Source: CAG-791 sp963650385 (GTDB lineage: Bacteria; Bacillota; Clostridia; Lachnospirales; Lachnospiraceae). From it: DNA of 64,000 bases. Within the stretch, counting starts at the first letter, position 1. Every line of letters starts with the position of its first letter. The notes beneath the pieces were generated by a model. That model saw only the letters and a program-made list of their open reading frames with translations. It had not been told where the DNA came from and searched no databases. A program made the position numbers and the translations under genes. Shown piece after piece: positions 25,410-33,458 of this stretch. The DNA lies in the NCBI GenBank assembly GCA_963650385.1, contig CAVJLL010000008.1, positions 8,154 to 72,153 on the forward strand, in the 5' to 3' direction.

Positions 25410-26186
25410 ATGGATTATAAAAACGGCCGGCTTCAGCTCCCCAACGTGACGCTGACAGCGGTTACCAGCGTAAAGCTCTATGAGACCGTAAAGGCCATGG
25501 AATATTCCATGCGCAGCATTGATTTCGGAGATGTTGTTCTGGTTACAGACCGCAGGCCCTTTGGGCTTCCTTCCTCGATTCGCTATGCACATTGCGAGAA
25601 AATCGACAGCATCGACAAATTTAATCACTTTATGGTTTACGAGCTGGCGCCCTACATCCAGACCGATTTCATCCTCCTGGTGCATGCAGACGGCTTTGTC
25701 ATCCACCCGGAGAAATGGAGCGATGAGTTCCTTCGCTACGACTACATCGGCTCCCCCTGGCCTCTTCCGACGAACGACTATGCCTATCGGGATTCCAACG
25801 GGAACATCTGCCGCGTCGGCAACAGCGTCTCCATCCGCTCCCGGCGGCTGCTCGCTTACCCTTCGGAGCATCAGCTCCCCTGGGTCCCCGTCGATGATGG
25901 CTTCTACAACGAGGATATTTTCCTCTGCTGCCACTCTAAGAATCAGATGGAGGCAGACGGACTTTCCTTCGCACCGCTCGAAACTGCCGTGCGCTTCGGC
26001 AGAGAGCATCCTCTTCCGGAAAATGCCGGTATCGAGCCCTTTGCCTTCCATAAGTGGCGCGGCGAGAACGCCGACTATCCGAGGTTCATTGCACCAAAGG
26101 ACCGCATGAAAAATGCAGTCCGCCCGCTCCTGTTCTGGCGAAAAGGAGAGCACTGGAAGGCCCGTCACGGCTTCCCGTTACAGTGA
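25410..26186 (+). CDS. DUF5672 family protein, probable glycosyltransferase
   Basis: A 258-residue soluble protein. The segment ILLVHADGFVIHPEKWSDEF with an acidic pair, followed by YDYIGSPWP, is characteristic of DUF5672, a family found in glycan gene clusters and thought to have a GT-A-like fold. GDVVLVTDR and VGNSVSIRSRRLL also fit a nucleotide-sugar enzyme. It lies 48 nt after the GT11-like gene, in the same operon. No experimental role is known to me for this family. Confidence 0.7.
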   Translation: MDYKNGRLQLPNVTLTAVTSVKLYETVKAMEYSMRSIDFGDVVLVTDRRPFGLPSSIRYAHCEKIDSIDKFNHFMVYELAPYIQTDFILLVHADGFVIHPEKWSDEFLRYDYIGSPWPLPTNDYAYRDSNGNICRVGNSVSIRSRRLLAYPSEHQLPWVPVDDGFYNEDIFLCCHSKNQMEADGLSFAPLETAVRFGREHPLPENAGIEPFAFHKWRGENADYPRFIAPKDRMKNAVRPLLFWRKGEHWKARHGFPLQ

Positions 26187-26234
26187 GTCCTCTCCCCCCA
26201 GGATCCGCAGCTGCTGCGGAAGAAAAGAGATCCC

Positions 26235-27242
26235 ATGGTTATTGACTGCATTCCCTTTTTTAATGAGCTGGACATTCTGAATCTCCGGCTGCACGTGCTG
26301 GATCTTTATGTCGATCGTTTTGTCATTGAAGAGGCAACGCGCACCTTTTCCGGCGAGAAAAAGGAGCTGTGTTTTGCCGCGCATAAGGACATGTTCGCCC
26401 CCTTCCTGCACAAAATCGATTATGTAGTGGTGGAGGATGATGTCCTGTCTGAGGACGGCATTCACGTAAATCCTGCCGCCGCAGCATATGCCCCCGAAAT
26501 CCCCGGGCAGCCGCTCACGCACCGCCGGGACTACTTCCAGAAGAATCACCTGATGGATCATCTGCAGGGCCTTTCGGAGGAGGATGTCATCTTGTTCGGC
26601 GATCTGGACGAAATCCCGAATCCCGCGGCACTTACCCGCGTTCTTACAGACTATGATCCGTCAAAGGTCTATCACCTTGCCCAGCGGAATTTTTATGTCT
26701 TTCTGAATATGGAGGAGCAGCCGGTGCGGCTTCATTCCATCACCGGCGAGTTTCCGGATGTTCCTCCGGAGGAGAGAAAGTGGCTCGGCACCAAAATCTG
26801 CAGCCTCCGCAGCATTCCGGCGGAGGGCATCGTCCGCCTGCGGGATCTCATTCCGGTCACGGATTCCCGTTCCGTCCGCGTAGAGGACGGCGGATGGCAC
26901 TTCGGTTATATGGGCGGACATCAGGAGACCAACGTGCTGAATCGCATCGGAACCAAAATCCGTGCGGCCGCCCACCAGGAATACAACGATGCGGAGATCA
27001 TTGCCGAGACCATGGACAAGCTCGTGCTGGGGCAGGATATCTTCGGCCGGAACGCGAGCTTTCACCGTGTCGAGCTCGATGAAACGTATCCCGCCTATCT
27101 TCTGGAGCACCGCAACGAGTACGAATACCTGATCCTGCCGCCCATTACGGCCTGGACGCGTTTCACACACCGCTTCGATCTGACGGTCGGGCGGTTCTGC
27201 CGCAAGGCCGTCCGCAAGGTGCGCCGCATGCTCCATGTATGA
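26235..27242 (+). CDS. Glycosyltransferase family 17 protein
   Basis: A 335-residue protein related to GT17 (beta-1,4-N-acetylglucosaminyltransferase type, MGAT3-like). Hallmarks are the N-terminal DCIPFFNELDILNLRL, VIEEATRTFSG, the DYFQKNHLMD stretch and the DxD-like FGDLDEIPNP, with a GGWHFGYMGG segment later. The C-terminus is basic. It ends the operon, ahead of a strong terminator. Bacterial GT17 proteins are sporadic; the acceptor glycan is not known. Confidence 0.8.
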   Translation: MVIDCIPFFNELDILNLRLHVLDLYVDRFVIEEATRTFSGEKKELCFAAHKDMFAPFLHKIDYVVVEDDVLSEDGIHVNPAAAAYAPEIPGQPLTHRRDYFQKNHLMDHLQGLSEEDVILFGDLDEIPNPAALTRVLTDYDPSKVYHLAQRNFYVFLNMEEQPVRLHSITGEFPDVPPEERKWLGTKICSLRSIPAEGIVRLRDLIPVTDSRSVRVEDGGWHFGYMGGHQETNVLNRIGTKIRAAAHQEYNDAEIIAETMDKLVLGQDIFGRNASFHRVELDETYPAYLLEHRNEYEYLILPPITAWTRFTHRFDLTVGRFCRKAVRKVRRMLHV

Positions 27243-27248
27243 AATGAT

Positions 27249-27275
27249 AACTATTCAGAGCCAGGCAAATTTGCA
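27249..27275. repeat. ATTCAG-type repeat, copy 2
   Basis: AACTATTCAGAGCCAGGCAA followed by ATTTGCA. It differs from 50109-50135 at one base of 27. It begins 7 nt after the GT17 stop codon. Confidence 0.65.
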
Positions 27276-27306
27276 AGTAATGCGCGAGTAATGCTTGCAT
27301 TAACAA

Positions 27307-27353
27307 GCGCCCGGAATGCCTCATCGGCATCCCGGGCGCCTGTCTTTTTGCTT
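27307..27353 (+). terminator. Terminator of the glycan operon
   Basis: GCGCCCGG-ATGCC pairs with GGCAT-CCGGGCGC across TCATC, followed by a T-rich run (TGTCTTTTTGCTTTT). The palindrome could also slow transcription from the convergent protease gene. Confidence 0.75.
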
Positions 27354-27393
27354 TTCTGCAGCCGCTTACATTAACTGCATCGCTTTCAATGTA

Positions 27394-29559
27394 TTACTTC
27401 TGTTCCGGCTGATCCGGCTTCAGTTCCTTCGGTGCTGCATTCTCTTCCTGCTGCAGCGGCTCTGTCTCTTCCGTTTTCTCCGTCTTCAGACTCTGCACTT
27501 CCTCTTTCAGCTGTGCAATCTCCTTCTCCTGCTCTGCCAGCTGCTGTTTCATTCTGCGAAGCTTTTTGTGTCTGCGAACCATCCATACAATGAACAGAAT
27601 GATCAGCAGCAGCACGGCTGCAAGCTTGATCACCGTGACTGTATGGATGCTGCCGGCCGGTTCTGCATAGCCAAGATCCGGAAGCTCGCCGCCCGTTTCT
27701 GCACTCATCTCCTCATCATTTGCGAAGGCGAGGTATGCCTTGATCGGGAAGTTGTCGTACACATAATCCGTGTAGTCCTCGTCCTCTTTGATGGCTGCAA
27801 CAACATCCGAGAAATCCGTCCAGCCGCCCGTCTCATCCAGATAGAGATAGCTCTCTCCCGGATTGATAACGCCAACGCTGTAGTAGCCCATCAGCTGATC
27901 CTCGTATTCCGAGAGCTCACTGCCTCTGTTCTCTAAGTGTATCTTACGATTGTACTCCTCGACGCCCTCTTTGCTGGTCTGCGTGGAATTGGTGGAAACT
28001 GCGTAGCATTCCTCTCCGTCCGAAGGAACCCTCTGCGTCACGACGACAGAATACTTCTGTCCCTTGGCAATGCTGACCGGGTTGCTCACATCCACCCTGT
28101 GGTATCCTGCGTGTGCGAAATCCGCACTCACCATGGCGGCCAGCTGTCCGTCCTCCGGTGATGCTGCACTCTCGTCCAGAAGATATACCTCAAATTCTAC
28201 GCTCGTATTCTCCGCATCGGTCTCACAGGAAAGTGCCTCCAGCACCTCATCGTACTCCGCCGTGAATACGTTGGCCATCTGCATCTTTGTATCGCTCAGC
28301 CAGCCGGATGTTGCGTCCGTCTGCAGATAGTCATACTGATCAATAATGTAACCGGTTTTGTCCTCTTCGCTGCCGGTGTCAAAATCAAAAACCTCCGCCG
28401 CGTCAAGACTCCTGTCATAGTAGGAGATATAGAAATAACCGGTTGCCTTGCCGTTCTCATCCTCGATGCCCCAGCTGAACTTATTCGGGAATTCCTCCGT
28501 GTCTGCTCCCCAGCTGTTCTTGACAATCCAGGCACCGTCTCCTTCCGGCTGATGCGCTTCTCCGTCTCCCCAGATATCGTCCGAATGGTCAAGGAAATCC
28601 GTGCTCTTGATGGTATCGTCCCATCCGACGATGGTCACCGCATGCGTGGGCTGTGCACTGTCATAGGTGTAATGCGTCCACTTATTGTCTTCGGTATTCA
28701 GATAGACCGGATTCAGGTCACCATTCAGTGCATCCGCCGGCATATACATGTCCGCCGCGAAGGCAATCGACACCGCCTTGCCCTCCATGAGGACCTTCTT
28801 GATCGTATCGGTAGCGTTCTGGTCATACCCTATGTACGCGGCGTTGCGCGCATCCAGATCACTCTCCTCCGCAACGTCACAGTCCGCCGCGTAGACCGCC
28901 GGAGACGGAAGCACGTCGGAATTGATCAGCTCATACGTCTGCAGGAATTTATAATCATCCGGGATCGTCCAGTCGTCATCCGCACTGTAGCAGATGTTCT
29001 CCAGCAAAAACGCGTCCGTCTTGCTGTTCTTTCCCCGGTAGGGAACCGTTTCCTCATCCACAACACCGATTCCGCTGGAAAAGACCGACGTAGCCGTGAA
29101 CATCATTCCGCCTACGCTCAGGGCATCTCTGTCGAGCCCCTCCACCATATGGATTCCTTCTCCGTCCTGCGAAGAGCCGTCATTCATATAGCTTCTTGCA
29201 AAATACCCCACATGGTGCTCAGAGAGGTCAAGTCCGGTTTCTTCGTACGTCTTGCCAAGGCTCGTCAATATGCTCGTCTCCGCTGCTGCAATCGCAGCAA
29301 AGCCCCAGCAGGTTCCCCACGGATTCTGAAACTTAACCGGCGTAACCACGCCCCGGTCTCTTAAATCAAATTTTTCCGGAAGTGACTCATCCGGTGCAGT
29401 CTCTTCAATCGCCCGGTCTGTCTCCGACGGACTGTCCATAAGGTAATCTGCCGCCTCCGTCACGTCTGCACTGCTCTGTGCACAGGCAATGACCGGGTTC
29501 AGTGCCGTCACACAGGCCAGCGCCCCCGGCAGAACGGTGTACATGAATCCTTTTCTCAT
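27394..29559 (-). CDS. Membrane-anchored papain-family (C1) cysteine protease with lectin-like domain
   Basis: A 721-residue surface protein with a signal peptide (about 1-27), then a papain-like domain opening at PEKFDLRDRGVVTPVKFQ. The catalytic Cys84 is in NPWGTCWGFAA, the His (about 305) in PTHAVTIVGWDD, and the Asn (about 346) in IVKNSWG. A beta-rich lectin-like region typical of clostridial C1 surface proteases follows (about 390-540). Near the C-terminus is one membrane helix (about 640-662), then a cytoplasmic Lys/Glu-rich coiled coil. No LPXTG motif is seen; the helix is the anchor. ATG at 29559 follows AAAGGGGACGATT. Substrates are unknown; host proteins or peptides are plausible. 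Confidence 0.88.
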   Translation of the reverse strand: MRKGFMYTVLPGALACVTALNPVIACAQSSADVTEAADYLMDSPSETDRAIEETAPDESLPEKFDLRDRGVVTPVKFQNPWGTCWGFAAIAAAETSILTSLGKTYEETGLDLSEHHVGYFARSYMNDGSSQDGEGIHMVEGLDRDALSVGGMMFTATSVFSSGIGVVDEETVPYRGKNSKTDAFLLENICYSADDDWTIPDDYKFLQTYELINSDVLPSPAVYAADCDVAEESDLDARNAAYIGYDQNATDTIKKVLMEGKAVSIAFAADMYMPADALNGDLNPVYLNTEDNKWTHYTYDSAQPTHAVTIVGWDDTIKSTDFLDHSDDIWGDGEAHQPEGDGAWIVKNSWGADTEEFPNKFSWGIEDENGKATGYFYISYYDRSLDAAEVFDFDTGSEEDKTGYIIDQYDYLQTDATSGWLSDTKMQMANVFTAEYDEVLEALSCETDAENTSVEFEVYLLDESAASPEDGQLAAMVSADFAHAGYHRVDVSNPVSIAKGQKYSVVVTQRVPSDGEECYAVSTNSTQTSKEGVEEYNRKIHLENRGSELSEYEDQLMGYYSVGVINPGESYLYLDETGGWTDFSDVVAAIKEDEDYTDYVYDNFPIKAYLAFANDEEMSAETGGELPDLGYAEPAGSIHTVTVIKLAAVLLLIILFIVWMVRRHKKLRRMKQQLAEQEKEIAQLKEEVQSLKTEKTEETEPLQQEENAAPKELKPDQPEQK

Positions 29560-29611
29560 AATCGTCCCCTTTCCCGCTGCATGCGCGGTGTGTTTTGATA
29601 ATCAGTAATTA

Positions 29612-29751
29612 TTTAGCACCCATCTCGAATTTGCTTCGCAAATCCTCGATGCGGCTGGCCAGAGGTCCTTCGGACCTTGGCCGCCTGCCAATTTCAATCG
29701 TGAATATGCCTGCAAGCAGTCAATTCACGTTGAAATGTAGCAGGTGCTAAA
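29612..29751. repeat. Structured 140-nt intergenic element with terminal inverted repeats
   Basis: Flanked by TTTAGCACC (29612-29620) and GGTGCTAAA (29743-29751). Inside are three successive perfect or near-perfect hairpins: CTCGAATTTGC / GCAAATCCTCGA, GGCCAGAGGTCC / GGACCTTGGCC, and TTTCAATCGTGAAT / ATTCACGTTGAAA. The third arm matches 2838-2871. It may be a miniature mobile element or a small structured RNA. Confidence 0.6.
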
Positions 29752-29810
29752 CAGATACGATAATTATATATTTTCCACACGCAATCGCACAATACGCAGG
29801 CTTTTACCGC

Positions 29811-29945
29811 CTATTTTTCTTCCTTTTTCACCGGGAACAGTGCGGTCAGCACCTTCATAATAACAATCAGGACAATTGCCACCACAAAGATTCCCAGCAT
29901 GCCAAAGCCCATAACCTTCAACGATTCTATAAAATTCGCAAGCAT
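29811..29945 (-). CDS. oadG: Small OadG-like subunit of a Na+-translocating decarboxylase
   Basis: A 44-residue protein with one membrane helix (about 11-38) and a short charged tail (KKEEK); the N-terminal MLANFIESLKVMGFGMLGIF is typical of gamma/delta subunits of the Na+-pumping decarboxylases. These small subunits help assemble the complex in the membrane. The ATG at 29945 has GGAGAAAGGCAG upstream. It lies 114 nt after oadB on the same strand and is separated from it by a palindromic repeat. It lacks the longer soluble tail that binds Zn2+ in some OadG proteins. A 68-codon frame over the same bases is a shadow. Confidence 0.72.
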   Translation of the reverse strand: MLANFIESLKVMGFGMLGIFVVAIVLIVIMKVLTALFPVKKEEK

Positions 29946-29982
29946 CTGCCTTTCTCCTTTTCTGTATCAAAACAATTCAAGT

Positions 29983-30027
29983 AGTTATTCAGAGCCCATT
30001 CGCAAAATCCCTTGGCTCTGAATAATT
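29983..30027. repeat. ATTCAG-type repeat, copy 3 (full palindrome)
   Basis: AGTTATTCAGAGCC (29983-29996) and GGCTCTGAATAATT (30014-30027) are inverted ends around CATTCGCAAAATCCCTT. It lies between oadB and oadG and could form a hairpin in their shared transcript. Confidence 0.65.
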
Positions 30028-30059
30028 ATCAATTCAAAGTGCTGCACTTCCCTGCCGTC

Positions 30060-31196
30060 TTACAGCAGCGGGATCAGGCTCAGAAGGAGTCCTCCTGCAA
30101 TTACCGACGCAATCTGGCCGGATACATTGACGCTGGTGGCCTGCATGATCAGGACATTCGTCGGATCCTCCTTCAGGCCCATCTGTGTGATGACACGCGC
30201 CGACATCGGGAACGCGGAGATGCCGCAGGCACCGATCATCGGGTTGATTTTCTTCTTCAGGAACAGATTCAGAATCTTGGCAAACAGAACGCCGCCGGCC
30301 GTATCAAAAATAAAAGCAACCAGTCCCAGCAGAAGGATGAACAGCGTCTGCACATTCAGGAAGTTCTCTGCACGCATCTGGGATGCAACGGTAATGCCCA
30401 GGAGCAGTGTGATCAGGTTTGCCAGTGTTCCCTGTGCAGTATCCGAGAGCGAATCCAGCACGCCGCATTCACGAATCAGATTGCCGAACATCAGAAAGCC
30501 TACCAGCGCCACGCTGCGCGGAGCGATCAGACCCGCTACCACGGTAATGCAGATCGGGAAGAGGATCTTTGCCGTCTTGGATACACTTCCTGCCTGGTAG
30601 TTCATGTGGATGGTTCTCTCTGCCTTTGTGGTAATCAGACGAATAACCGGAGGCTGAATGATGGGAACCAGCGCCATGTAGGAATATGCGGCAACGATAA
30701 TCGCGCCCAGATATTTCGAGCTGTAATAATCTGCCACGAAGATGGATGTCGGGCCGTCTGCGGCACCGATGATGCCGACCGAAGCCGCATCCTGCAGGGA
30801 AAATCCGAACAGGGTTGCCAGGCTTAACGTAAAGAAAATGCCGAACTGCGCCGCTGCGCCGAAGAGCATCATCGTAGGATTTGCCAGAAGCGGCGTGAAA
30901 TCAATCATCGCGCCGATGCCGACGAACAACAGGAGCAGGAACAGCTCGTTGGAAATTCCGGAGTTAAACAGAATATCCAAAGGTCCCTCCGTGAGAATGC
31001 CGTCGATGGTCTGCGTAACCGCTCCCGACAATGGCAGATTCACAAAAATCGCGCCAAACCCCATCGGAACCAGGAGCGTAGGCTCCATCTCCTTTTTGAT
31101 TCCAAGCCATATGAGAATTCCGCCGATTCCCCACATGGCGACCATCTGCCACGTCAGATTGGTCACGTTTCCGAATAAATCCATCAGCTGCTGCAT
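30060..31196 (-). CDS. oadB: Na+-translocating decarboxylase beta subunit (OadB family)
   Basis: Polytopic membrane protein of 378 residues. In the known complexes it couples decarboxylation of a carboxybiotin carrier to Na+ export. The family signature GIIGAADGPTSIFVAD with its conserved Asp147 is intact, as are FVGIGAMIDF and the C-terminal GACGISAFPMSARV stretch. The ATG at 31196 has GGAGGTAGCAA upstream. Only a small OadG-like gene follows; no alpha (carboxyltransferase) or biotin carrier gene is in the window. Its transcript starts with a yybP-ykoY-type Mn2+ riboswitch and terminator, which is unexpected for this family. It may be a Na+ pump controlled by Mn2+, or a transporter with another cargo. 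Confidence 0.9.
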   Translation of the reverse strand: MQQLMDLFGNVTNLTWQMVAMWGIGGILIWLGIKKEMEPTLLVPMGFGAIFVNLPLSGAVTQTIDGILTEGPLDILFNSGISNELFLLLLFVGIGAMIDFTPLLANPTMMLFGAAAQFGIFFTLSLATLFGFSLQDAASVGIIGAADGPTSIFVADYYSSKYLGAIIVAAYSYMALVPIIQPPVIRLITTKAERTIHMNYQAGSVSKTAKILFPICITVVAGLIAPRSVALVGFLMFGNLIRECGVLDSLSDTAQGTLANLITLLLGITVASQMRAENFLNVQTLFILLLGLVAFIFDTAGGVLFAKILNLFLKKKINPMIGACGISAFPMSARVITQMGLKEDPTNVLIMQATSVNVSGQIASVIAGGLLLSLIPLL

Positions 31197-31223
31197 TTGC
31201 TACCTCCATAGCGTGAAATTCCG

Positions 31224-31242
31224 GGGCGGAGCCTCTCCGCCC
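31224..31242 (-). promoter_or_regulatory. Small GC-rich hairpin before oadB
   Basis: GGGCGGAG pairs with CTCCGCCC across a 3-nt loop, 28 nt upstream of the oadB start codon. Function unknown. Confidence 0.4.
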
Positions 31243-31310
31243 GCTGTGATAAAGAACCTGCAGGATTCCTTCCTCCGCACATCGATCATCGAGCATCGAT
31301 GTCCCGGCAA

Positions 31311-31363
31311 TACAAAAGCGGCAAGACCTTTACCGCATTAACCTGCAATAAAAGTCTTGCCGC
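31311..31363 (-). terminator. Riboswitch expression platform: terminator upstream of oadB
   Basis: Minus strand GCGGCAAGAC pairs with GTCTTGCCGC, followed by TTTTGTATT; an inner TTTA/TAAA pairing extends the stem. The 5' strand contains the GCAAGAC motif that is also part of the aptamer, so ligand-stabilised aptamer and terminator are mutually exclusive. Confidence 0.78.
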
Positions 31364-31538
31364 CAGAATACACAAGCTCTCTTCTGTTCCGGTACCGGGC
31401 CGAGTACATCAATCTCAGAATAACCAGGCCGTACTGACGATACCGGATCCTGTCCTTTGTACTGCATCTGTGCATTTCGTCTGCGTTTCACAAACTCACC
31501 ACGTGCCGTACATGTCCAGGCAGCTACTCCCTTTTCTC
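31350..31538 (-). promoter_or_regulatory. yybP-ykoY family riboswitch (Mn2+ aptamer) upstream of oadB
   Basis: Read on the minus strand, the 5' end is GAGAAAAGGGAGTAGC (31523-31538), matching the family's AAAGGGGAGUAGC loop. The middle holds TATCGTCAGTACGG and CCGGTACCGG, matching the conserved CGUCA internal loop and CCGG side. A CAGAA/TTCTG helix then leads to GGCGGCAAGACTTTT, matching the 3' GCAAGACCUUU. The AAAAG/CTTTT closing helix is conserved by covariation. Known members sense Mn2+ and mostly switch on Mn2+ efflux genes. The only genes downstream are oadB and oadG. The identification is from memory of the consensus, not a model search. Confidence 0.82.
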
Positions 31539-31541
31539 AGA

Positions 31542-31570
31542 ACTTTACCTTTCCAAAGGAGGTTCGTCAA
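31542..31570 (-). promoter_or_regulatory. Promoter of the riboswitch-oadB transcript
   Basis: Minus strand TTGACG (31565-31570), 17-nt spacer, TAAAGT (31542-31547). The start point would fall at the first base pairs of the aptamer. Confidence 0.7.
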
Positions 31571-31667
31571 GCATAACACACGGCATTCTCCGCCAGGCCC
31601 CGTCGTGGCGTAACAGTACACTCGCCAGCCAAGCGGCAGTGCGGCACCTATGCAGCAAACACCGAAT
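31571..31667. other. Rest of the Na/Pi gene - oadB intergenic region
   Basis: The full gap 31197-31667 (471 nt) holds the riboswitch, its promoter and terminator. The remaining part contains one repeat copy (31622-31645) and no clear terminator for the upstream Na/Pi gene. Confidence 0.5.
31622..31645. repeat. TTCGCCAGCCAAGCG repeat, copy 3
   Basis: TCGCCAGCCAAGCGGCAGTG plus CGGC; same orientation as 2885-2910, three mismatches. Confidence 0.58.
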
Positions 31668-33410
31668 CTACAGCGTGACGGCCTTCGCCTCCATCAGCTC
31701 CGGCAAATGCTCGGAGTGATCCAGCACCTCCTCAGAAATGCTGACACAGTTGTCTGCGATACGATCCACGTTGTAGAGAATTTCCGAATAGATGCCGGTC
31801 ATCTCCTTCGTGCACTTTCCGTTCTCCACACGCTTTAAATGTGCCTTGTTAAACTGACGGACTGCCTTATGCAGCTTGTTTTTGGCCTTGGTGATTTTGG
31901 ACGGATCTTCCCTGCTGCCGGCCTTCCACTGAAGCGGTCCTACCGCCAGCTGGTACAGATTCCCTGCTGCCGCAAAGCACTTATTCAGCTCCTCACCGGC
32001 ATCCCCGGACAGGTTTTTCCCTTCCGCACGAAGACTGGACATTCCGGTCACAATATCGCTGCAGCGGTCCGATATGCGGTCAATATTGCTGATGACGGAC
32101 AAAAGAGCGGTTGCCTGATCCGCCTGCTCCGGTGTAAGAGAGCCGCTTGTAAAGAGCTCCGTAATATAGGAGACCACGCTTGTCTGCACAGCCTTGTCAT
32201 TCTGATACCGCTGCGCAAATCCTTTTTCCTTTTCCTTCAGTGCGGCAGGATCTGCCCCCTGCTGCATTCCGCCCAGAACCGTGTCGTTCATGTTGTCCAG
32301 CAGCGCCTCTGCGCGGTCGATGCAGCGCCGGATTTCTTTGGAAACCAACAGAAGCGCAGCCTGGGGCTGTGTCACCATGCGAAGGTCCAGAAACATCGGA
32401 CGTCCGTCCAGCTCCGACTCCCCGCCGGCTGCAGCGCGGTCCGGCACAATGCGGCAGACAATTTTCACCATCACTGCAATCAGCGGCAGCCACACAATGG
32501 TGCAGACCACGTTGAAGGTCGTATGTGCATTCGCGATCTGCCGGGAAATCACCTCGATCTCCGGCCCCTTCGGTGAAATCCATTCCACAAACTTTGCAAA
32601 CCACGGAATCAGAAATGCAAACACAATGGATCCGCTGATGTTGAAGCACGAATGTGCCACAGCGGTTCTCTTGGCATCCTTACTCTGTCCGATGGACGCC
32701 AGAAGTGCCGTAATGGTCGTTCCGATGTTGTCTCCCAGAAGGATCGGTATCGCGCCAGTAAGGCCGATGACGCTGCTCACGCCGTCCGGTCCGGCCTGCG
32801 ACGCAAAGCTCTGAAGCACGGCAATGGTTGCCGAGGAGGACTGCACCACCAGCGTCATGCCTAGGCCGAGGAGAATACCCAGAATCGGAACATCCCGCAC
32901 CTTGCTCATCAGCTCCGTAAATATCGGACTGGCTGCAAGCGGCTCCATGACCGATGACATAATCTGAATGCCTTCGAAGAGAAGACCGAAGGAGAAGAAT
33001 ACCATTGCAATATTCTTGACTCTCTCATCCTTGGCAAGGAACTGCACCAGAAATCCGATAAACAGAATCGGGTAAATGTAATCACCGATGTCAAAGGCGA
33101 TGAGCTGCGCTGTCATCGTGGTGCCGATGTTGGCTCCGAAGATGACCGAAATTGCCTGCGGCAGTCCCATCAGGCCGGCGCTGACAAAGCCGATGACCAT
33201 AACGGTGGTCGCGCTGGAGGACTGCAGCACAGCGGTTACCAGTGCACCCGCCAATGCTCCCATCAGCGGATTTTTGGTGAGGAATCCCAGAATGCTGCGC
33301 ATCTTTTCTCCGGCCGCCTTCTGCAGCGATTCGCTCATCTGATTCATTCCGTACAGAAAAACAGCCAGACCGCCCAACAGTCCAAACAGCGTTGTTATCG
33401 CACTCGACAT
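31668..33410 (-). CDS. Na+/phosphate cotransporter with C-terminal PhoU-like domain
   Basis: A 580-residue protein. The N-terminal membrane half (about 1-320) has the two PF02690 repeats, each with the QSSSAT motif: AVLQSSSATTVMV (about 60-72) and LVVQSSSATIAVL. The C-terminal cytoplasmic half (about 350-560) is a helical PhoU-like domain. Members move phosphate with Na+ or act in phosphate homeostasis. The ATG at 33410 follows AAAAAGGAGAAATCGT. It is just downstream of phoR, but a separate promoter region with five Pho-box-like repeats lies before it, so it is likely induced by phosphate starvation through the neighbouring PhoBR pair. Confidence 0.9.
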   Translation of the reverse strand: MSSAITTLFGLLGGLAVFLYGMNQMSESLQKAAGEKMRSILGFLTKNPLMGALAGALVTAVLQSSSATTVMVIGFVSAGLMGLPQAISVIFGANIGTTMTAQLIAFDIGDYIYPILFIGFLVQFLAKDERVKNIAMVFFSFGLLFEGIQIMSSVMEPLAASPIFTELMSKVRDVPILGILLGLGMTLVVQSSSATIAVLQSFASQAGPDGVSSVIGLTGAIPILLGDNIGTTITALLASIGQSKDAKRTAVAHSCFNISGSIVFAFLIPWFAKFVEWISPKGPEIEVISRQIANAHTTFNVVCTIVWLPLIAVMVKIVCRIVPDRAAAGGESELDGRPMFLDLRMVTQPQAALLLVSKEIRRCIDRAEALLDNMNDTVLGGMQQGADPAALKEKEKGFAQRYQNDKAVQTSVVSYITELFTSGSLTPEQADQATALLSVISNIDRISDRCSDIVTGMSSLRAEGKNLSGDAGEELNKCFAAAGNLYQLAVGPLQWKAGSREDPSKITKAKNKLHKAVRQFNKAHLKRVENGKCTKEMTGIYSEILYNVDRIADNCVSISEEVLDHSEHLPELMEAKAVTL

Positions 33411-33458
33411 ACGATTTCTCCTTTTTCACATTCCCTGATTTTCTTCTTACCCGAAGTT

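Noticed and set aside
29612..29751. tRNA gene
   Set aside because: Although the fold is cloverleaf-like, there is no acceptor stem/CCA geometry, anticodon arm or T-loop GTTCRANYC box.
29764..29970. 68-codon minus-strand reading frame over the oadG region
   Set aside because: It is out of frame with the 44-codon gene that has a ribosome binding site, a membrane helix and family similarity; its own product is unlike any protein I know.
31197..31363. A plus-strand riboswitch, because GGCAAGACCTTTACC on the plus strand also resembles the yybP-ykoY 3' motif
   Set aside because: It is the reverse complement of the terminator's second arm. The required GGGAGTAGC 5' motif and the CGTCA loop exist only on the minus strand.
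31311..31540. T-box leader upstream of oadB (GGGAGTAG and AGAGAG-like bits)
   Set aside because: There is no T-box consensus with UGGN (AGGGTGGNACCGCG); the yybP-ykoY motifs explain the sequence better.
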